Part shown: one piece after another, positions 1 through 9,558 of the stretch
Numbering within the stretch: position 1 is the first letter of the stretch
Layout of the letters: every line of letters begins with the position of its first letter
Assembly: GCF_030433645.1 (NCBI RefSeq)
Contig: NZ_JAROCG010000002.1
Location: forward strand, 744,001-808,000
Length of the DNA stretch: 64,000 bases
From: Arthrobacter burdickii
Lineage (GTDB): Bacteria > Actinomycetota > Actinomycetes > Actinomycetales > Micrococcaceae
Direction of reading: 5' to 3'
The notes under the pieces: model-generated
What the model was told of the DNA's origin: nothing
Database searches by the model: none
What the model saw: only the letters and a program-made list of their open reading frames with translations
Made by a program: the position numbers and the translations under genes

Positions 1-2119
1 GCTCTCGGCCACCACGGCGGGCAAGTCCCCCCGCGAAGGCTTCGACTTCTTCCCGCTGACGGTCGACGTCGAAGAGCGCATGTACGCCGCGGGCCGCATC
101 CCGGGCTCGTTCTTCCGCCGCGAGGGCCGTCCCTCCACGGAGGCCATCCTGGCCTGCCGCCTGATGGACCGTCCCCTCCGCCCCGCGTTCGTCAAGGGCC
201 TGCGCAACGAGGTCCAGGTCGTCGTGACCGTCCTCGCGATCAACCCTGACGTCCGCTACGACGTCGTGGCCATCAACGCCGCGTCCATGTCGACGCAGCT
301 GTCCGGCCTGCCCTTCTCCGGACCGATCGGCGGCGTCCGCGTGGCCCTCGTCTCGGACGGCAGTGGCAACGACCAGTGGATCGCCTTCCCGAAGCACTCG
401 GAGCTCGAGAACTCCGTCTTCGACATGGTGGTCGCCGGGCGCATCGCCGGGGACGACGTCGCGATCATGATGGTCGAGGCCGAGGCCACCGACAACTCGT
501 GGAACCTGATCAAGGAGAACGGCGCGACCGCTCCCACGGAGGAGGTCGTGGCCGACGGCCTCGAGGCCGCCAAGCCGTTCATCCGTGCCCTGTGCGAGGC
601 GCAGGCCGACCTCGCCGGGCGCGCCGCCAAGCCGACCGTCGAGTTCCCCGTCTTCCTCGACTACCAGGACGACGTCTACGCCGCCATCGAGTCGGCCGGC
701 GCGGAGAAGCTGTCCCAGGTCTTCCAGATCGCGGACAAGCAGGAGCGCGGAAGCGCCACCGACGCCCTCAAGTCCGAGCTCATGGACGCCCTCGGCAGCC
801 AGTTCGAGGGACGCGAGAACGAGCTGTCCGCAGCGTTCCGCTCGCTCACCAAGGCCGTCGTGCGCCAGCGCATCCTCAAGGACCAGGTCCGCATCGACGG
901 CCGTGGCCTGAGCGATATCCGCAAGCTCACCGCCGAGGTCGAGGTCCTGCCGCGCGTGCACGGTTCAGCGATCTTCGAGCGCGGCGAGACCCAGATCATG
1001 GGTGTCACCACGCTGAACATGCTCAAGATGGAGCAGCAGATCGACTCGCTGTCGCCCGTCACGCGCAAGCGCTACATGCACAACTACAACTTCCCGCCGT
1101 ACTCCACCGGTGAGACCGGCCGCGTCGGTTCGCCGAAGCGCCGCGAGATCGGCCACGGAGCACTGGCAGAGCGCGCCCTCGTGCCCGTCCTGCCGAGCCG
1201 CGAGGAGTTCCCCTACGCGATCCGCCAGGTGTCCGAGGCCCTCGGCTCGAACGGTTCGACGTCGATGGGCTCGGTCTGCGCCTCGACGCTGTCCCTGCTC
1301 AACGCCGGTGTGCCACTCCGCGCGCCCGTCGCCGGTATCGCCATGGGCCTCGTGTCCGACGTCGTCGACGGCCAGACGCGCTACGCGGCACTGACCGACA
1401 TCCTCGGCGCCGAAGACGCGTTCGGTGACATGGACTTCAAGGTCGCCGGTACGTCGGAGTTCGTCACGGCGATCCAGCTCGACACCAAGCTCGACGGCAT
1501 CCCCGCCTCGGTGCTCGCTGCCGCGCTGAAGCAGGCCCGCGAAGCACGCCTGCACATCCTCGGCGTCCTGCAGGCCGCGATCGACACCCCGGACGAGCTC
1601 TCCGAGTTCGCACCGCGGATCATCTCGGTCAAGATCCCCGTGGACAAGATCGGCGAGGTCATCGGCCCCAAGGGCAAGATGATCAACCAGATCCAGGAGG
1701 ACACCGGAGCCGACATCTCGATCGAGGACGACGGCACCGTGCTGATCGGCGCCACGAACGGCGAGTCGGCCGAGGCTGCGCGCGCGGCGGTCAACGCCAT
1801 CGCCAACCCGCAGGTCCCCGAGATCGGTGAGCGCTACCTGGGCACGGTCGTCAAGACCACGACCTTCGGCGCCTTCGTCTCGCTGACCCCGGGCAAGGAC
1901 GGCCTGCTGCACATCTCCGAGCTGCGCAAGCTCGCCGGTGGCAAGCGTGTCGACAACGTCGACGAGATCGTCTCCGTGGGCCAGAAGGTCCAGGTCGAGA
2001 TCACGAAGATCGATGACCGCGGAAAGCTCTCGCTCTCGCCCGTCGTCGCCGAGGACGCCTCCGAGCCGTCCGAGGACGCCGGCATCGAGCTGCCCGAGGT
2101 CGCAGAGAGCGACGCCTAG
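1..2119 (+). CDS. pnp: Polyribonucleotide nucleotidyltransferase (PNPase), 5' end missing
   Basis: Phosphorolytic 3'-5' exoribonuclease of RNA decay. The gene is cut by the window edge: its frame is already open from base 2 (reading [17 protein letters not shown]), so the ATG at base 80 is internal. Visible are most of the first RNase PH domain, the all-alpha linker, the second RNase PH domain (region of [12 protein letters not shown] and [12 protein letters not shown]), a KH domain around 1630-1800 with the IGPKGK loop, and an S1 domain around 1830-2045 ending in an acidic tail. The domain order is complete apart from the missing N-terminus. It is followed by a strong hairpin and by an M16 peptidase gene, a frequent actinobacterial neighbour. 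Confidence 0.97.
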   Translation, partial: LSATTAGKSPREGFDFFPLTVDVEERMYAAGRIPGSFFRREGRPSTEAILACRLMDRPLRPAFVKGLRNEVQVVVTVLAINPDVRYDVVAINAASMSTQLSGLPFSGPIGGVRVALVSDGSGNDQWIAFPKHSELENSVFDMVVAGRIAGDDVAIMMVEAEATDNSWNLIKENGATAPTEEVVADGLEAAKPFIRALCEAQADLAGRAAKPTVEFPVFLDYQDDVYAAIESAGAEKLSQVFQIADKQERGSATDALKSELMDALGSQFEGRENELSAAFRSLTKAVVRQRILKDQVRIDGRGLSDIRKLTAEVEVLPRVHGSAIFERGETQIMGVTTLNMLKMEQQIDSLSPVTRKRYMHNYNFPPYSTGETGRVGSPKRREIGHGALAERALVPVLPSREEFPYAIRQVSEALGSNGSTSMGSVCASTLSLLNAGVPLRAPVAGIAMGLVSDVVDGQTRYAALTDILGAEDAFGDMDFKVAGTSEFVTAIQLDTKLDGIPASVLAAALKQAREARLHILGVLQAAIDTPDELSEFAPRIISVKIPVDKIGEVIGPKGKMINQIQEDTGADISIEDDGTVLIGATNGESAEAARAAVNAIANPQVPEIGERYLGTVVKTTTFGAFVSLTPGKDGLLHISELRKLAGGKRVDNVDEIVSVGQKVQVEITKIDDRGKLSLSPVVAEDASEPSEDAGIELPEVAESDA

Positions 2120-2146
2120 TCCGTCCCGCTCGTCCTGAGCGACCGC

Positions 2147-2188
2147 GGCCCCGGCGCCGACCGAATCGATTCGGTCGGTGCCGGGGCC
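2147..2188 (+). terminator. Long hairpin after pnp
   Basis: A 21-base arm pairs with its inverse around 2147-2188 with a single G.U pair, so it is almost a perfect 42-base palindrome (GGCCCCGGCGCCGACC...). It starts 28 bases after the pnp stop. No T-run follows, as is common in high-GC actinobacteria, so it may terminate transcription or protect the 3' end. The next gene starts 36 bases later. Confidence 0.65.
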
Positions 2189-2223
2189 GTCTGCACTTCC
2201 CCCGACCGACCAGAAAGACCAGG

Positions 2224-3594
2224 ATGCCCCTGTCCTCCATAGTGTCCCTGCCCCTGCTGCCGACGCCCCGTCCCGGCAGCAACGGCTCCGATCCCACCTT
2301 CGTGGCCGGGGATCCGGGCGGCAATGTGGTCCGGCGCAGTGTCCTCCCCGGCGGTGTGCGCGTGCTGACCGAGGCGATGCCCGGGCAGCGTTCGGCGACG
2401 ATCGGGTTCTGGGTCGGCGTCGGCTCACGGGACGAGGCGGAGGGCCAGCACGGCTCCACCCATTTCCTCGAGCACCTGCTGTTCAAGGGCACCGAGCGCC
2501 GCAGCGCCATGGACATCGCGTCCGCCTTCGACGAGGTCGGCGGCGAGTCCAACGCCGCGACGGCGAAGGAGAACACCTGCTACTACGCGAGGGTGCTCGA
2601 CTCCGACCTGCCGATGGCCATCGACGTCATCGCGGACATGGTCACCTCCGCGGTCCTCGACCCCGACGAACTCGAGCAGGAGCGGGACGTGATCCTCGAG
2701 GAGATCGCGATGGACAGCGACGACCCCGCCGATGTCGCCCACGAGAAGTTCGTCGAGCTGGTGCTGGGGGACCACCCGCTCGGACGCCCGATCGGCGGTA
2801 CCCCCGAGGCCATCCGGGCCGTACCCCGGGACTCCGTCCTCGCCCACTACCGGCGGTACTACACGCCCGCGGAACTGGTCGTGACCGCGGCCGGCGGGCT
2901 GGACCACGACGTGGTCTGCCGGCTCGTGCAGGAAGCCCTCGTGTCCGCCGGGTGGGCGCTGGAGGAGGGGGCCCTGCCCGTTCCCCGCCGTGCTGCCACC
3001 GAGGTCCCGGTCCAGGGGGCGACGGGCGTGCACGTGATCCGCAGGGCCGTGGAGCAGTCGAACATCCTCATCGGCTGCCCGTCCCTCACCGCGACCGACG
3101 AGCGCCGCTTCGCCATGAGCGTCCTGAACGCTGTCCTGGGCGGCGGCATGTCCTCCCGCCTGTTCCAGGAGGTCCGCGAGAAGCGCGGCCTCGTGTACTC
3201 CACCTACTCCTTCTCCGCCGCCTACGCCGACGCAGGCTACTTCGGGATGTACGCGGGGTGCTCGCCGGCCAAGACGGGGCAGGTCATCGACCTCCTCGGC
3301 GCGGAACTCGACCGGCTGGCAGCGGGCGGCATCGACGCCGAGGAACTGCGCAAGGCGATCGGGCAGCTCTCCGGCGGGCTCGTCATGGCACTGGAGGACA
3401 GCAGCTCCCGCATGTCGCGGCTGGGCCGGTCGGAGCTGGTGTCCGGCGAGTTCGTCGACATGGACGCCTCCCTCGACCGCATCCGCTCCGTGACGGCCGA
3501 GGAGGTCCAGGCGCTGGCGCAGGAGCTCGCGGCCGCTCCGCGGACCACTGTCGTCGTCGGACCGTTCGACTCCGACGCCGACTTCACTCGCTAG
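2224..3594 (+). CDS. M16 family zinc metallopeptidase (processing-peptidase-like)
   Basis: 456-residue member of the pitrilysin/insulinase M16B group, the length of a two-domain bacterial processing-peptidase-like enzyme. The inverted zinc motif HFLEH is at about residues 80-84 and the third metal ligand lies in the EEIAMDSDDP stretch near residue 160. The second half carries the conserved GGGMSSRLFQEVREKRGL segment. Family members cleave peptides or leader sequences, but the natural substrate is unknown. There is no signal peptide, so it is probably cytoplasmic. The ATG at 2224 follows a weak purine-rich stretch. Its 3' end faces the leftward moaD with only 27 bases between stops. Confidence 0.93.
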   Translation: MPLSSIVSLPLLPTPRPGSNGSDPTFVAGDPGGNVVRRSVLPGGVRVLTEAMPGQRSATIGFWVGVGSRDEAEGQHGSTHFLEHLLFKGTERRSAMDIASAFDEVGGESNAATAKENTCYYARVLDSDLPMAIDVIADMVTSAVLDPDELEQERDVILEEIAMDSDDPADVAHEKFVELVLGDHPLGRPIGGTPEAIRAVPRDSVLAHYRRYYTPAELVVTAAGGLDHDVVCRLVQEALVSAGWALEEGALPVPRRAATEVPVQGATGVHVIRRAVEQSNILIGCPSLTATDERRFAMSVLNAVLGGGMSSRLFQEVREKRGLVYSTYSFSAAYADAGYFGMYAGCSPAKTGQVIDLLGAELDRLAAGGIDAEELRKAIGQLSGGLVMALEDSSSRMSRLGRSELVSGEFVDMDASLDRIRSVTAEEVQALAQELAAAPRTTVVVGPFDSDADFTR

Positions 3595-3604
3595 GGCGGA
3601 CCGA

Positions 3605-3619
3605 CCGGTCGTGGACCGG
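3605..3619. terminator. Small hairpin between convergent M16 peptidase and moaD
   Basis: CCGGTC, loop GTG, GACCGG form a 6-bp stem filling the short gap between two convergent stop codons. It may act as a weak bidirectional terminator. Support is only the symmetry and its position. Confidence 0.3.
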
Positions 3620-3621
3620 CT

Positions 3622-3891
3622 CTAACCCCCGGCGAAGGGCGGGAGGATGTCCAGCACGTCGCCGTCGCGCAGGACGGTCGAGGGGTCGCGGAGCGCGATC
3701 TCGTTCAGCAGGAAGCTGCTGCGGTCCAGGACCTTCGCGAGCGACGGCCCGCCCGGCACGGCCGGACGTTCCCGCAGGTCGGCGAGCACGACGGCGAGGG
3801 TGCGCCCGCCCGGCAGGCGTTCCTCATCGACGCCCGAGGCGGCCTTGGCCGCTCCGAAGTACCTCACGAGCACATCAGCCACCGATGGCAC
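3622..3891 (-). CDS. moaD: Molybdopterin synthase sulfur carrier subunit MoaD
   Basis: Small ubiquitin-fold sulfur carrier (89 residues from the longest GTG) that, as a C-terminal thiocarboxylate, gives sulfur to precursor Z in the MPT synthase complex with MoaE. The diagnostic end is DILPPFAGG, whose terminal Gly-Gly is adenylated and thiolated. VRYFGAAKAASG near the N-terminus is typical of the family. Three in-frame GTG codons (3891, 3882, 3873) could be the start; the last would give the usual family length. The longest form overlaps the moaA 3' end by 17 bases, so translation is probably coupled to moaA. The matching MoaE gene is at 9111. Confidence 0.93.
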   Translation of the reverse strand: MPSVADVLVRYFGAAKAASGVDEERLPGGRTLAVVLADLRERPAVPGGPSLAKVLDRSSFLLNEIALRDPSTVLRDGDVLDILPPFAGG

Positions 3892-4945
3892 TCATCGATC
3901 GGTCCGGCTGGACGAAGTCCACGGCGCCGAGGCCCGTGTGGTCCATGCCATGGGCCCGGGGCTTGAGCCACATGGCGTCGCGCCAGCGCTGGGCTACGGC
4001 CGCGTCTCCCGCATCGGACCGCAGCAGGTCCCTCAGGTCCGTCTCCTCGCGCGAGAACAGGCAGCTCATGACCTTGCCCTCCGCCGTGACGCGCGTGCGG
4101 CGGCAGTCCGCGCAGAACGGCTCGGTCACCGATGCGATGATGCCCACCGTGCCGAGGACGACGTCGGGGGCGGACCTGGCCCGTACCTCCCACCGTTCCG
4201 CGGGGGCGCCGTCGCGGTTGCGGGGATCAGGGGTCAGGACGAAGCGGGTCTCGACGAGTGCGCGCATCTCGGCGGCCGTCACCATGCCCTCCCTGGTCCA
4301 GCCGTGATCGGCGTCCAGGGGCATCTGCTCGATGAACCGCAGTTCGAAGCCCCGCGCCACCGCCCACTCCACGAGGTCGGGCGCTTCGTGGTCGTTGATG
4401 CCGCGCATCAGCACCGCGTTGATCTTGACGAGCCCGAGGCCGGCGTCGGCGGCCGCCTCGATGCCGCGCAGCACGCGGTCGAGGAACGGCCGGCGGGTCA
4501 GCTGGGCGAAGGTCCCGGGGTGCAGCGAATCCATGGAGACATTGATGCGCGTGAGCCCAGCCTCCTTCAGCTGGACAGCGCGGCGGTCGAGGCCCAGCGC
4601 GTTGGTCGTCATCGAGATGGGCAGCTCGGGGTGGGCGGCGCGGATGTCCCGGATGATCTCGAGCAGGTCGGCCCGGACCAGCGGTTCCCCGCCCGTGAGC
4701 CGCAGCTCCCGGATCCCGAGCTCGTCGACGCCGATGCGGACCAGGCGCACGATCTCGGCACGGGACAGGACCTGGTCCTTCTGGAGCCAGTTGAGGCCCT
4801 CTGCGGGCATGCAGTAGGTGCAGCGCAGGTTGCACTTGTCTGTGAGCGACAGGCGCATGTCCGTCGCCTGCCTGCCGTGGGCGTCCAGGAGGCCGGAGGC
4901 CTGAGCCCCGCGGGCGGGTCCCGGCATTCCCAGTTGGATTCCCAT
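3875..4945 (-). CDS. moaA: GTP 3',8-cyclase MoaA (radical SAM)
   Basis: Catalyses the first step of molybdenum cofactor synthesis, converting GTP to 3',8-cyclo-dihydro-GTP. The N-terminal radical SAM cluster is CNLRCTYC (C38, C42, C45 from the ATG at 4945). The second, C-terminal 4Fe-4S cluster is formed by CADC plus a third Cys about 14 residues on. The protein ends in the conserved Gly-Gly tail (SAIGG) needed for activity in the family. At 356 residues it is of normal length. It is the first gene of a leftward moaA-moaD pair, divergent from the rest of the cofactor genes across a 236-base gap. Confidence 0.97.
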   Translation of the reverse strand: MGIQLGMPGPARGAQASGLLDAHGRQATDMRLSLTDKCNLRCTYCMPAEGLNWLQKDQVLSRAEIVRLVRIGVDELGIRELRLTGGEPLVRADLLEIIRDIRAAHPELPISMTTNALGLDRRAVQLKEAGLTRINVSMDSLHPGTFAQLTRRPFLDRVLRGIEAAADAGLGLVKINAVLMRGINDHEAPDLVEWAVARGFELRFIEQMPLDADHGWTREGMVTAAEMRALVETRFVLTPDPRNRDGAPAERWEVRARSAPDVVLGTVGIIASVTEPFCADCRRTRVTAEGKVMSCLFSREETDLRDLLRSDAGDAAVAQRWRDAMWLKPRAHGMDHTGLGAVDFVQPDRSMSAIGG

Positions 4946-5181
4946 GCAACGAGCGTACGCCCTCCGCGGCCGGCGGCCCTAGCTGTGGCCCTGGACGGCA
5001 CCGTCTTCCGCAGCCCGCCCGGACACGGTAGGGACGGATAGGGCAGGGACGGACATGGTAGGGGCCCGGTGCTGCGCCGAGCCCGGCCGGGGAACCGGGG
5101 TGCTTCGGCGCTCGTGTAACGGGTGAACTGTCCCTGCCCGGTAGCGTGCCGTCGACGGGGCCCGGACGGAAGGCAGGAAGA
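4946..5181. other. Divergent intergenic region, moaA / oxidoreductase
   Basis: 236 bases with G-rich direct repeats around 5026-5080 (variants of GGTAGGG and GGGACGGA). A TAGCGT hexamer at 5142-5147 could be a -10 element for the rightward gene. I looked for a Moco-riboswitch-like fold and cannot support one by eye. Confidence 0.3.
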
Positions 5182-6741
5182 ATGCGGCGGCGGACATGGG
5201 CTGCGGCCTCAGGAGCCCTCGCGGTGGGCCTGGGCGTGATCGCCGGAGAACTGGCGGCAGCCGCCCTGAGCCCCTCCGTCACCCCGGTCAGCGCGGTCGG
5301 CTCGTCCGTGATCGATCTCCTGCCCCCGGGGGTGAAGGACTGGGCCATCGCCTGGTTCGGAACCGCGGACAAGGCCGTCCTGCTGGCCACGATCGCCGTC
5401 CTCATCGCCGGGATCGCCGTCGCCGCTGGCGTGCTCGAGTACCGCCGCGCCTTCGCGGGACGGGCGATCGTCATCGGGTTCGGAGTCGTCGGCGTGGTCG
5501 CGGTGGCATCGCGGCCGCAGTCCTCCCTCGTGTCCTTCGCAGGGCCGGTCGTCGCCGCGGTGGTGGCGGTGCTCGTCCTGGGCGCCCTGGTGCGGGCGCT
5601 CCGCGCGTGGGCCCGGAGCGACACCGGCGCGGGAACCGACCACGGAAACTCCTCCCCGGCCCGCCGCCGGTTCCTGCAGGGAGCCGGCGGCGCCGCCGTC
5701 GTCGCAGCCGCCACGGGGGCCGCCGCGACAGCCGTGCGCTCGTCGCAGTCCACCGTCACGGTGCAGCGCTCCTCGATCGCCCTTCCTGCGCCCACGGAGG
5801 CCGCCGTCCCACCACCGGAGGGGTCATTCGTACCGGAGGGAGCGGACCTCGGCATCGACGGGCTGAGCGACCTCGTGACGGCCTCCGACGACTTCTACCG
5901 CATCGACACGGCCCTCGTGGTGCCCGTCGTGGACCCGGCACGCTGGTCCCTGAAGGTCACGGGGCTCGTGGAGCGCGAGGTCGTGATCACGTTCGACGAG
6001 CTGCTCGCACTGCCCCTGATCGAGCGCCATGTCACGCTCGCCTGCGTGTCCAACCCCGTGGGCGGGGACCTCACGGGCACCGCGCGCTGGCTCGGCTTTC
6101 CGGTCCGGGAGCTCCTCGCACGGGCAGGAGTACGCCCCGAAGCGGACATGGTCCTCTCGCGGAGCGTGGACGGCTTCACCGCGGGCACACCGCTCGAAGC
6201 CCTGACGGACGGGCGGGACGCCCTCCTCGCGGTCGGCATGAACGGAGAGCCCCTGCCGATCGAGCACGGCTTCCCGGTCCGGCTCGTGGTCCCGGGCCTC
6301 TACGGCTTCGTGTCCGCGACCAAATGGGTGGAGGAGCTCAAGGTGACCCGCTTCGCCGACGACACTGCGTACTGGTCCACGCGCGGCTGGTCCGAGCGGG
6401 GCCCCGTGAAGACCTCGTCCCGCATCGACGTCCCGCGGGCGAGCGCGAGCGTTCCCGCCGGCGACGTGGTCGTCGGGGGAGTCGCCTGGGCGCAACAGCG
6501 GGGCATCGGGGCCGTCGAGGTGCGGGTCGACGGCGGCCCGTGGCAGCGAGCCACCCTCGCCAGGCCCATCTCCGCCGACACCTGGTGCCAGTACAGCGCG
6601 ACCCTGCAGTTGGGCGCCGGCCGGCACACCGTGCAGGCCCGCGCCACGGACCGGAAGGGCGGGGTGCAGTCCGACGCCGTCGTGGACCCTGCCCCGGACG
6701 GCGCCGAGGGACTGCACACGGTAACGTTCACGGTGACCTAG
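5182..6741 (+). CDS. Membrane-anchored molybdopterin-dependent oxidoreductase (sulfite oxidase fold)
   Basis: 519 residues from ATG 5182, which has GGAAG just upstream; the in-frame ATG at 5146 lacks such a site. Residues 1-150 hold about four hydrophobic membrane segments. Then comes RRRFLQGAGG near residue 158, a twin-arginine-type motif followed by an Ala-rich hydrophobic stretch. The sulfite-oxidase Moco domain spans about 215-400, with the molybdenum-ligating Cys in TLACVSNP (about C288), and a Mo-co dimerisation domain completes the C-terminus. The catalytic part should therefore be outside the membrane. The substrate is unknown. It sits immediately upstream of moeA, moaC, mogA and moaE, which make its cofactor. 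Confidence 0.9.
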   Translation: MRRRTWAAASGALAVGLGVIAGELAAAALSPSVTPVSAVGSSVIDLLPPGVKDWAIAWFGTADKAVLLATIAVLIAGIAVAAGVLEYRRAFAGRAIVIGFGVVGVVAVASRPQSSLVSFAGPVVAAVVAVLVLGALVRALRAWARSDTGAGTDHGNSSPARRRFLQGAGGAAVVAAATGAAATAVRSSQSTVTVQRSSIALPAPTEAAVPPPEGSFVPEGADLGIDGLSDLVTASDDFYRIDTALVVPVVDPARWSLKVTGLVEREVVITFDELLALPLIERHVTLACVSNPVGGDLTGTARWLGFPVRELLARAGVRPEADMVLSRSVDGFTAGTPLEALTDGRDALLAVGMNGEPLPIEHGFPVRLVVPGLYGFVSATKWVEELKVTRFADDTAYWSTRGWSERGPVKTSSRIDVPRASASVPAGDVVVGGVAWAQQRGIGAVEVRVDGGPWQRATLARPISADTWCQYSATLQLGAGRHTVQARATDRKGGVQSDAVVDPAPDGAEGLHTVTFTVT

Positions 6742-6852
6742 GCCACCCCGGACCTTCCTGGGCCCGGCGCACCCGGACGACGATGTGCGCGACGACGTGC
6801 AGGACCGCCCGGCAGCGCGTGACGAGCCCCGGCCGATGCCCGAAAGGCAGGA

Positions 6853-8133
6853 ATGAGAAGAACCGTCGCCGAACACCAGGCCGCCGTCGCCGGGCTCCTG
6901 CGCAGCGGGTACGACGCCGGCCGCCCGGAGGTGCTCCCTCTCGCCGACGCGCTCGGCCGCACCCTGGCCGAGGACGTGCGTGCGCCGGTGAGCCTGCCGC
7001 CGTTCGACAACTCGCAGATGGACGGGTACGCGGTCCACGCCGCCGACCTCGCCGACCCGTGCGCGCTGGTGGTGGCGGAGGCCATCCCCGCGGGGTCCGT
7101 ACCGCCCGCCCTGGAGCGCGGCACGGCAGCGCCGATCATGACGGGCGCGATGCTGCCTCCCGGTGCTGCCGCCGTCGTTCCCATCGAACGCGCGGATCCT
7201 CCCCGGTTCTACTCCGCCGCAGAGCGCGCGGGCGGCGCGACCGTGACACTTCCCCGCGGCGTCGAGGCGGGACTGTTCGTGCGCCGGGCCGGCAGCGACA
7301 TCCCCGAGGGCGAGACCGCACTCCCGGCGGGGACGTTCCTCGGGCCGGCGCAGCTGGGGCTGCTCGCGGGCTGCGGTGTGGGCAGAGTCCCGGTCCGCCC
7401 GCGCTTCCGCGTGCTGCTCCTCTCCACGGGTGACGAGGTCGCCGAGCCCGGCGCCCCGCTCGCTCCGGGCACCATCTACGACGCCAACACCACGCTGCTC
7501 GAGGCAGCCCTGCGTGATGCGGGGGCCGACGTCACCCGCCACCGCCTCCTCGGCGACGACCCCGCCGTCCTCCGGGACGCGTTCGCCGCCATCCCGTCCG
7601 GCAGCACCGACCTCGTGCTCAGCACGGGCGGGATCAGCCAGGGAGCGTACGAGGTGGTGAAGCAGGCCCTGACAGGCAGCAGCGTGGAGTTCTCCTCGGT
7701 CGCCCTGCAGCCCGGCGGGCCGCAGGCCTGCGGCACCATCTCCGGCGTGCCGTTCCTCGGGTTCCCCGGCAACCCGGTGAGCGCCCTGGTCTCCTTCGAG
7801 ATGTTCCTCCGCCCGGCTCTCTCCCGGGTGGCCGGGTCCCCGGCCCCCCGCCTCGTCCTCGACGCCGTCCTGGTCGAGGACGTCCGGAGCCCGGAGGCCA
7901 AGCACCAGGTCCGGCGCGGCCTCTACCGGAACGGCGAGGTCGCGCTGGTGGGCGGCCCGGGCTCCCACCTGCTGCACGCCCTCGCGGCGTCCAACTGCCT
8001 GGTCCACCTGCCGGAGGGTGTCGGGTCGCTGGCGGAGGGGGACTCCGTCGAGGTCACGCTCATCGGGCCGGTACCGCAAGATCCCTTCGCCGCCCAGGAC
8101 GTGCCCGTCACCGGGCTGCCAGTTCCTGATTGA
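6853..8133 (+). CDS. moeA: Molybdopterin molybdenumtransferase MoeA
   Basis: Inserts molybdate into adenylylated molybdopterin to complete Moco. The 426-residue protein has the usual four-domain arrangement: an N-terminal region with [13 protein letters not shown], a central substrate-binding domain ([12 protein letters not shown]), the MoCF domain with [18 protein letters not shown], and a C-terminal beta domain. ATG 6853 is preceded by GAAAGGCAGGA, a good ribosome site. It is followed within 30 bases by moaC, so moeA, moaC, mogA and moaE very likely form one transcript. Confidence 0.96.
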   Translation: MRRTVAEHQAAVAGLLRSGYDAGRPEVLPLADALGRTLAEDVRAPVSLPPFDNSQMDGYAVHAADLADPCALVVAEAIPAGSVPPALERGTAAPIMTGAMLPPGAAAVVPIERADPPRFYSAAERAGGATVTLPRGVEAGLFVRRAGSDIPEGETALPAGTFLGPAQLGLLAGCGVGRVPVRPRFRVLLLSTGDEVAEPGAPLAPGTIYDANTTLLEAALRDAGADVTRHRLLGDDPAVLRDAFAAIPSGSTDLVLSTGGISQGAYEVVKQALTGSSVEFSSVALQPGGPQACGTISGVPFLGFPGNPVSALVSFEMFLRPALSRVAGSPAPRLVLDAVLVEDVRSPEAKHQVRRGLYRNGEVALVGGPGSHLLHALAASNCLVHLPEGVGSLAEGDSVEVTLIGPVPQDPFAAQDVPVTGLPVPD

Positions 8134-8159
8134 ATGGACCCCGCAGAAAGGATCCCATC

Positions 8160-8642
8160 GTGAACCCATCCTCCGCCGAGGGCCTGTCCCACGTCCGCGC
8201 GGACGGCACGGCCCACATGGTCGACGTCTCCGGCAAGCAGGCCACCACCCGCCAGGCCGTGGCGGAATCGACCCTCGAGACCACGCCCGACGTCGTCGCC
8301 CTCATCACCGAGGGCAGCCTGCCCAAGGGCGACGCCCTCGCCGTCGCGCGGATCGCGGGCATTCTGGCCGCGAAGCAGACCTCCACGCTCATCCCGCTGT
8401 GCCACCCCCTCCCGCTCGCCAAGGTGACGGTGGACTTCGAACCCGACGGCGGCACCGTCCGGATCGTCGCCCTCGTCAAGACCACCGCGCTGACCGGCGT
8501 CGAGATGGAGGCCCTGACAGCGGCGTCCGTCGCGGCGCTGACCCTCTACGACATGATCAAGGCCGTGGACAAGCGCGCCGTCATCAACGGCACGCGCGTG
8601 GTATCGAAGTCCGGCGGCAAGAGTGGAGACTGGAGCGTATGA
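8160..8642 (+). CDS. moaC: Cyclic pyranopterin monophosphate synthase MoaC
   Basis: Works after MoaA to form cyclic pyranopterin monophosphate. It has 160 residues from GTG 8160, chosen because AGAAAGGA lies 7 bases upstream; an in-frame ATG at 8130 would overlap the moeA stop and add a non-family leader. Family signatures are [16 protein letters not shown] near the start, the active-site region LCHPLPLAK, and [11 protein letters not shown]. The stop overlaps the ATG of mogA in the sequence ATGA, indicating coupled translation. Confidence 0.96.
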   Translation: MNPSSAEGLSHVRADGTAHMVDVSGKQATTRQAVAESTLETTPDVVALITEGSLPKGDALAVARIAGILAAKQTSTLIPLCHPLPLAKVTVDFEPDGGTVRIVALVKTTALTGVEMEALTAASVAALTLYDMIKAVDKRAVINGTRVVSKSGGKSGDWSV

Positions 8643-9124
8643 CAACCCTCCGCCCCGCCGCCGTGGTCATCGCCTCCACCCGCGCCGCCGCCGGCACCTA
8701 CGAGGACGAGTGCGGGCCCGCCATCGCGGACTGGCTCTACCAGCACGGCTTCGCCGTCGCCGACGCCGTCGTGGTTCCCGACGGCGATGCCGTGGGAACG
8801 GCGATCGGCGCCGCCCTGGAGTCCCGGCCGGCGGTGCTCATCACGAGCGGGGGGACGGGGCTGAGTCCCGACGACACCACGCCGGAACAGACCGTGCCCT
8901 ATCTCTCACGCAGCCTCCCGGGCATCATGGAGTCGATCCGCCGCGCGGGCTCCGAGAAGGTCCCGACCGCCGTCCTCAGCCGCGGCCTCGCCGGCACGGC
9001 CGGCTCGACCTTCGTGGTCAACCTCCCGGGTTCGCCCGGAGGCGTCCGCGACGGACTCGCCGTGCTCTCACCCCTCATCGACCACATCTGCTCCCAGCTG
9101 GAGGGCTCCCATGACCACCGGTGA
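8639..9124 (+). CDS. mog: Molybdopterin adenylyltransferase (MogA/MoaB type)
   Basis: Adenylates molybdopterin before molybdate insertion by MoeA. The 161-residue single MoCF-domain protein carries the signature [17 protein letters not shown] around residues 65-82 and [12 protein letters not shown] near the end. Its start ATG lies in the ATGA overlap with moaC. Its last 14 bases overlap the start of moaE. MogA and MoaB proteins cannot be separated reliably by eye, so the symbol names the function rather than the exact subfamily. Confidence 0.92.
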   Translation: MTTLRPAAVVIASTRAAAGTYEDECGPAIADWLYQHGFAVADAVVVPDGDAVGTAIGAALESRPAVLITSGGTGLSPDDTTPEQTVPYLSRSLPGIMESIRRAGSEKVPTAVLSRGLAGTAGSTFVVNLPGSPGGVRDGLAVLSPLIDHICSQLEGSHDHR

Positions 9125-9548
9125 AGTCGTCCACGCAGCCGTCGCGGACACCCCCATCACGCCCGACCAGGCGCACGCAGGCGTCGACTCCCCGCGCTGC
9201 GGAGCCATCGTCGGCTTCAGCGGCGTCGTCCGGAACCACGACGGCGGACGCGACGTGGTGTCCCTGGCCTACTCCGCGCATCCGAGCGCCGAGCGCATCA
9301 TCCGGGAAGTGGCCGAGGAGATCGCTTCCCGCCATGACGGCATCCGGATCTGGGTCGCCCACCGCGTCGGACCCCTCGCGATCGGCGATCAGGCGCTCGT
9401 CGCCGCCGTCGGCGCGGCGCACCGCGGCGAGGCGTTCCGGGCGTGCTCGGACCTCGTGGACCTCGTCAAGGAACGCGTCCCCATCTGGAAGGAGCAGTTC
9501 TTCACCGACGGCACCGTGGAATGGGTCGGCGCGGGGGTCGAACAGTAG
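9111..9548 (+). CDS. moaE: Molybdopterin synthase catalytic subunit MoaE
   Basis: Large subunit of MPT synthase; it binds the MoaD tail and transfers sulfur to the pterin. It has 145 residues. Diagnostic features are GFSGVVRNHDGG with the conserved Arg, LAYSAHPSAERII, HRVGPLAIGDQALV and the catalytic-lysine region KERVPIWKEQFF. It starts inside the 3' end of mogA and ends the rightward Moco gene run. Its partner MoaD is encoded 5 kb away on the other strand. Confidence 0.95.
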   Translation: MTTGEVVHAAVADTPITPDQAHAGVDSPRCGAIVGFSGVVRNHDGGRDVVSLAYSAHPSAERIIREVAEEIASRHDGIRIWVAHRVGPLAIGDQALVAAVGAAHRGEAFRACSDLVDLVKERVPIWKEQFFTDGTVEWVGAGVEQ

Positions 9549-9551
9549 GCT
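9546..9551 (+). promoter_or_regulatory. -10-like hexamer for a leaderless dapB transcript
   Basis: TAGGCT lies 7 bases before the dapB ATG and overlaps the moaE stop. No ribosome site separates it from the ATG. See the finding on leaderless starts. Confidence 0.45.
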
Positions 9552-9558
9552 GGACGGC

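Noticed and set aside
4946-5181. Moco riboswitch between moaA and the oxidoreductase gene
   Set aside because: G-rich direct repeats are visible but no convincing Moco-RNA core; a covariance search would be decisive and could not be run.
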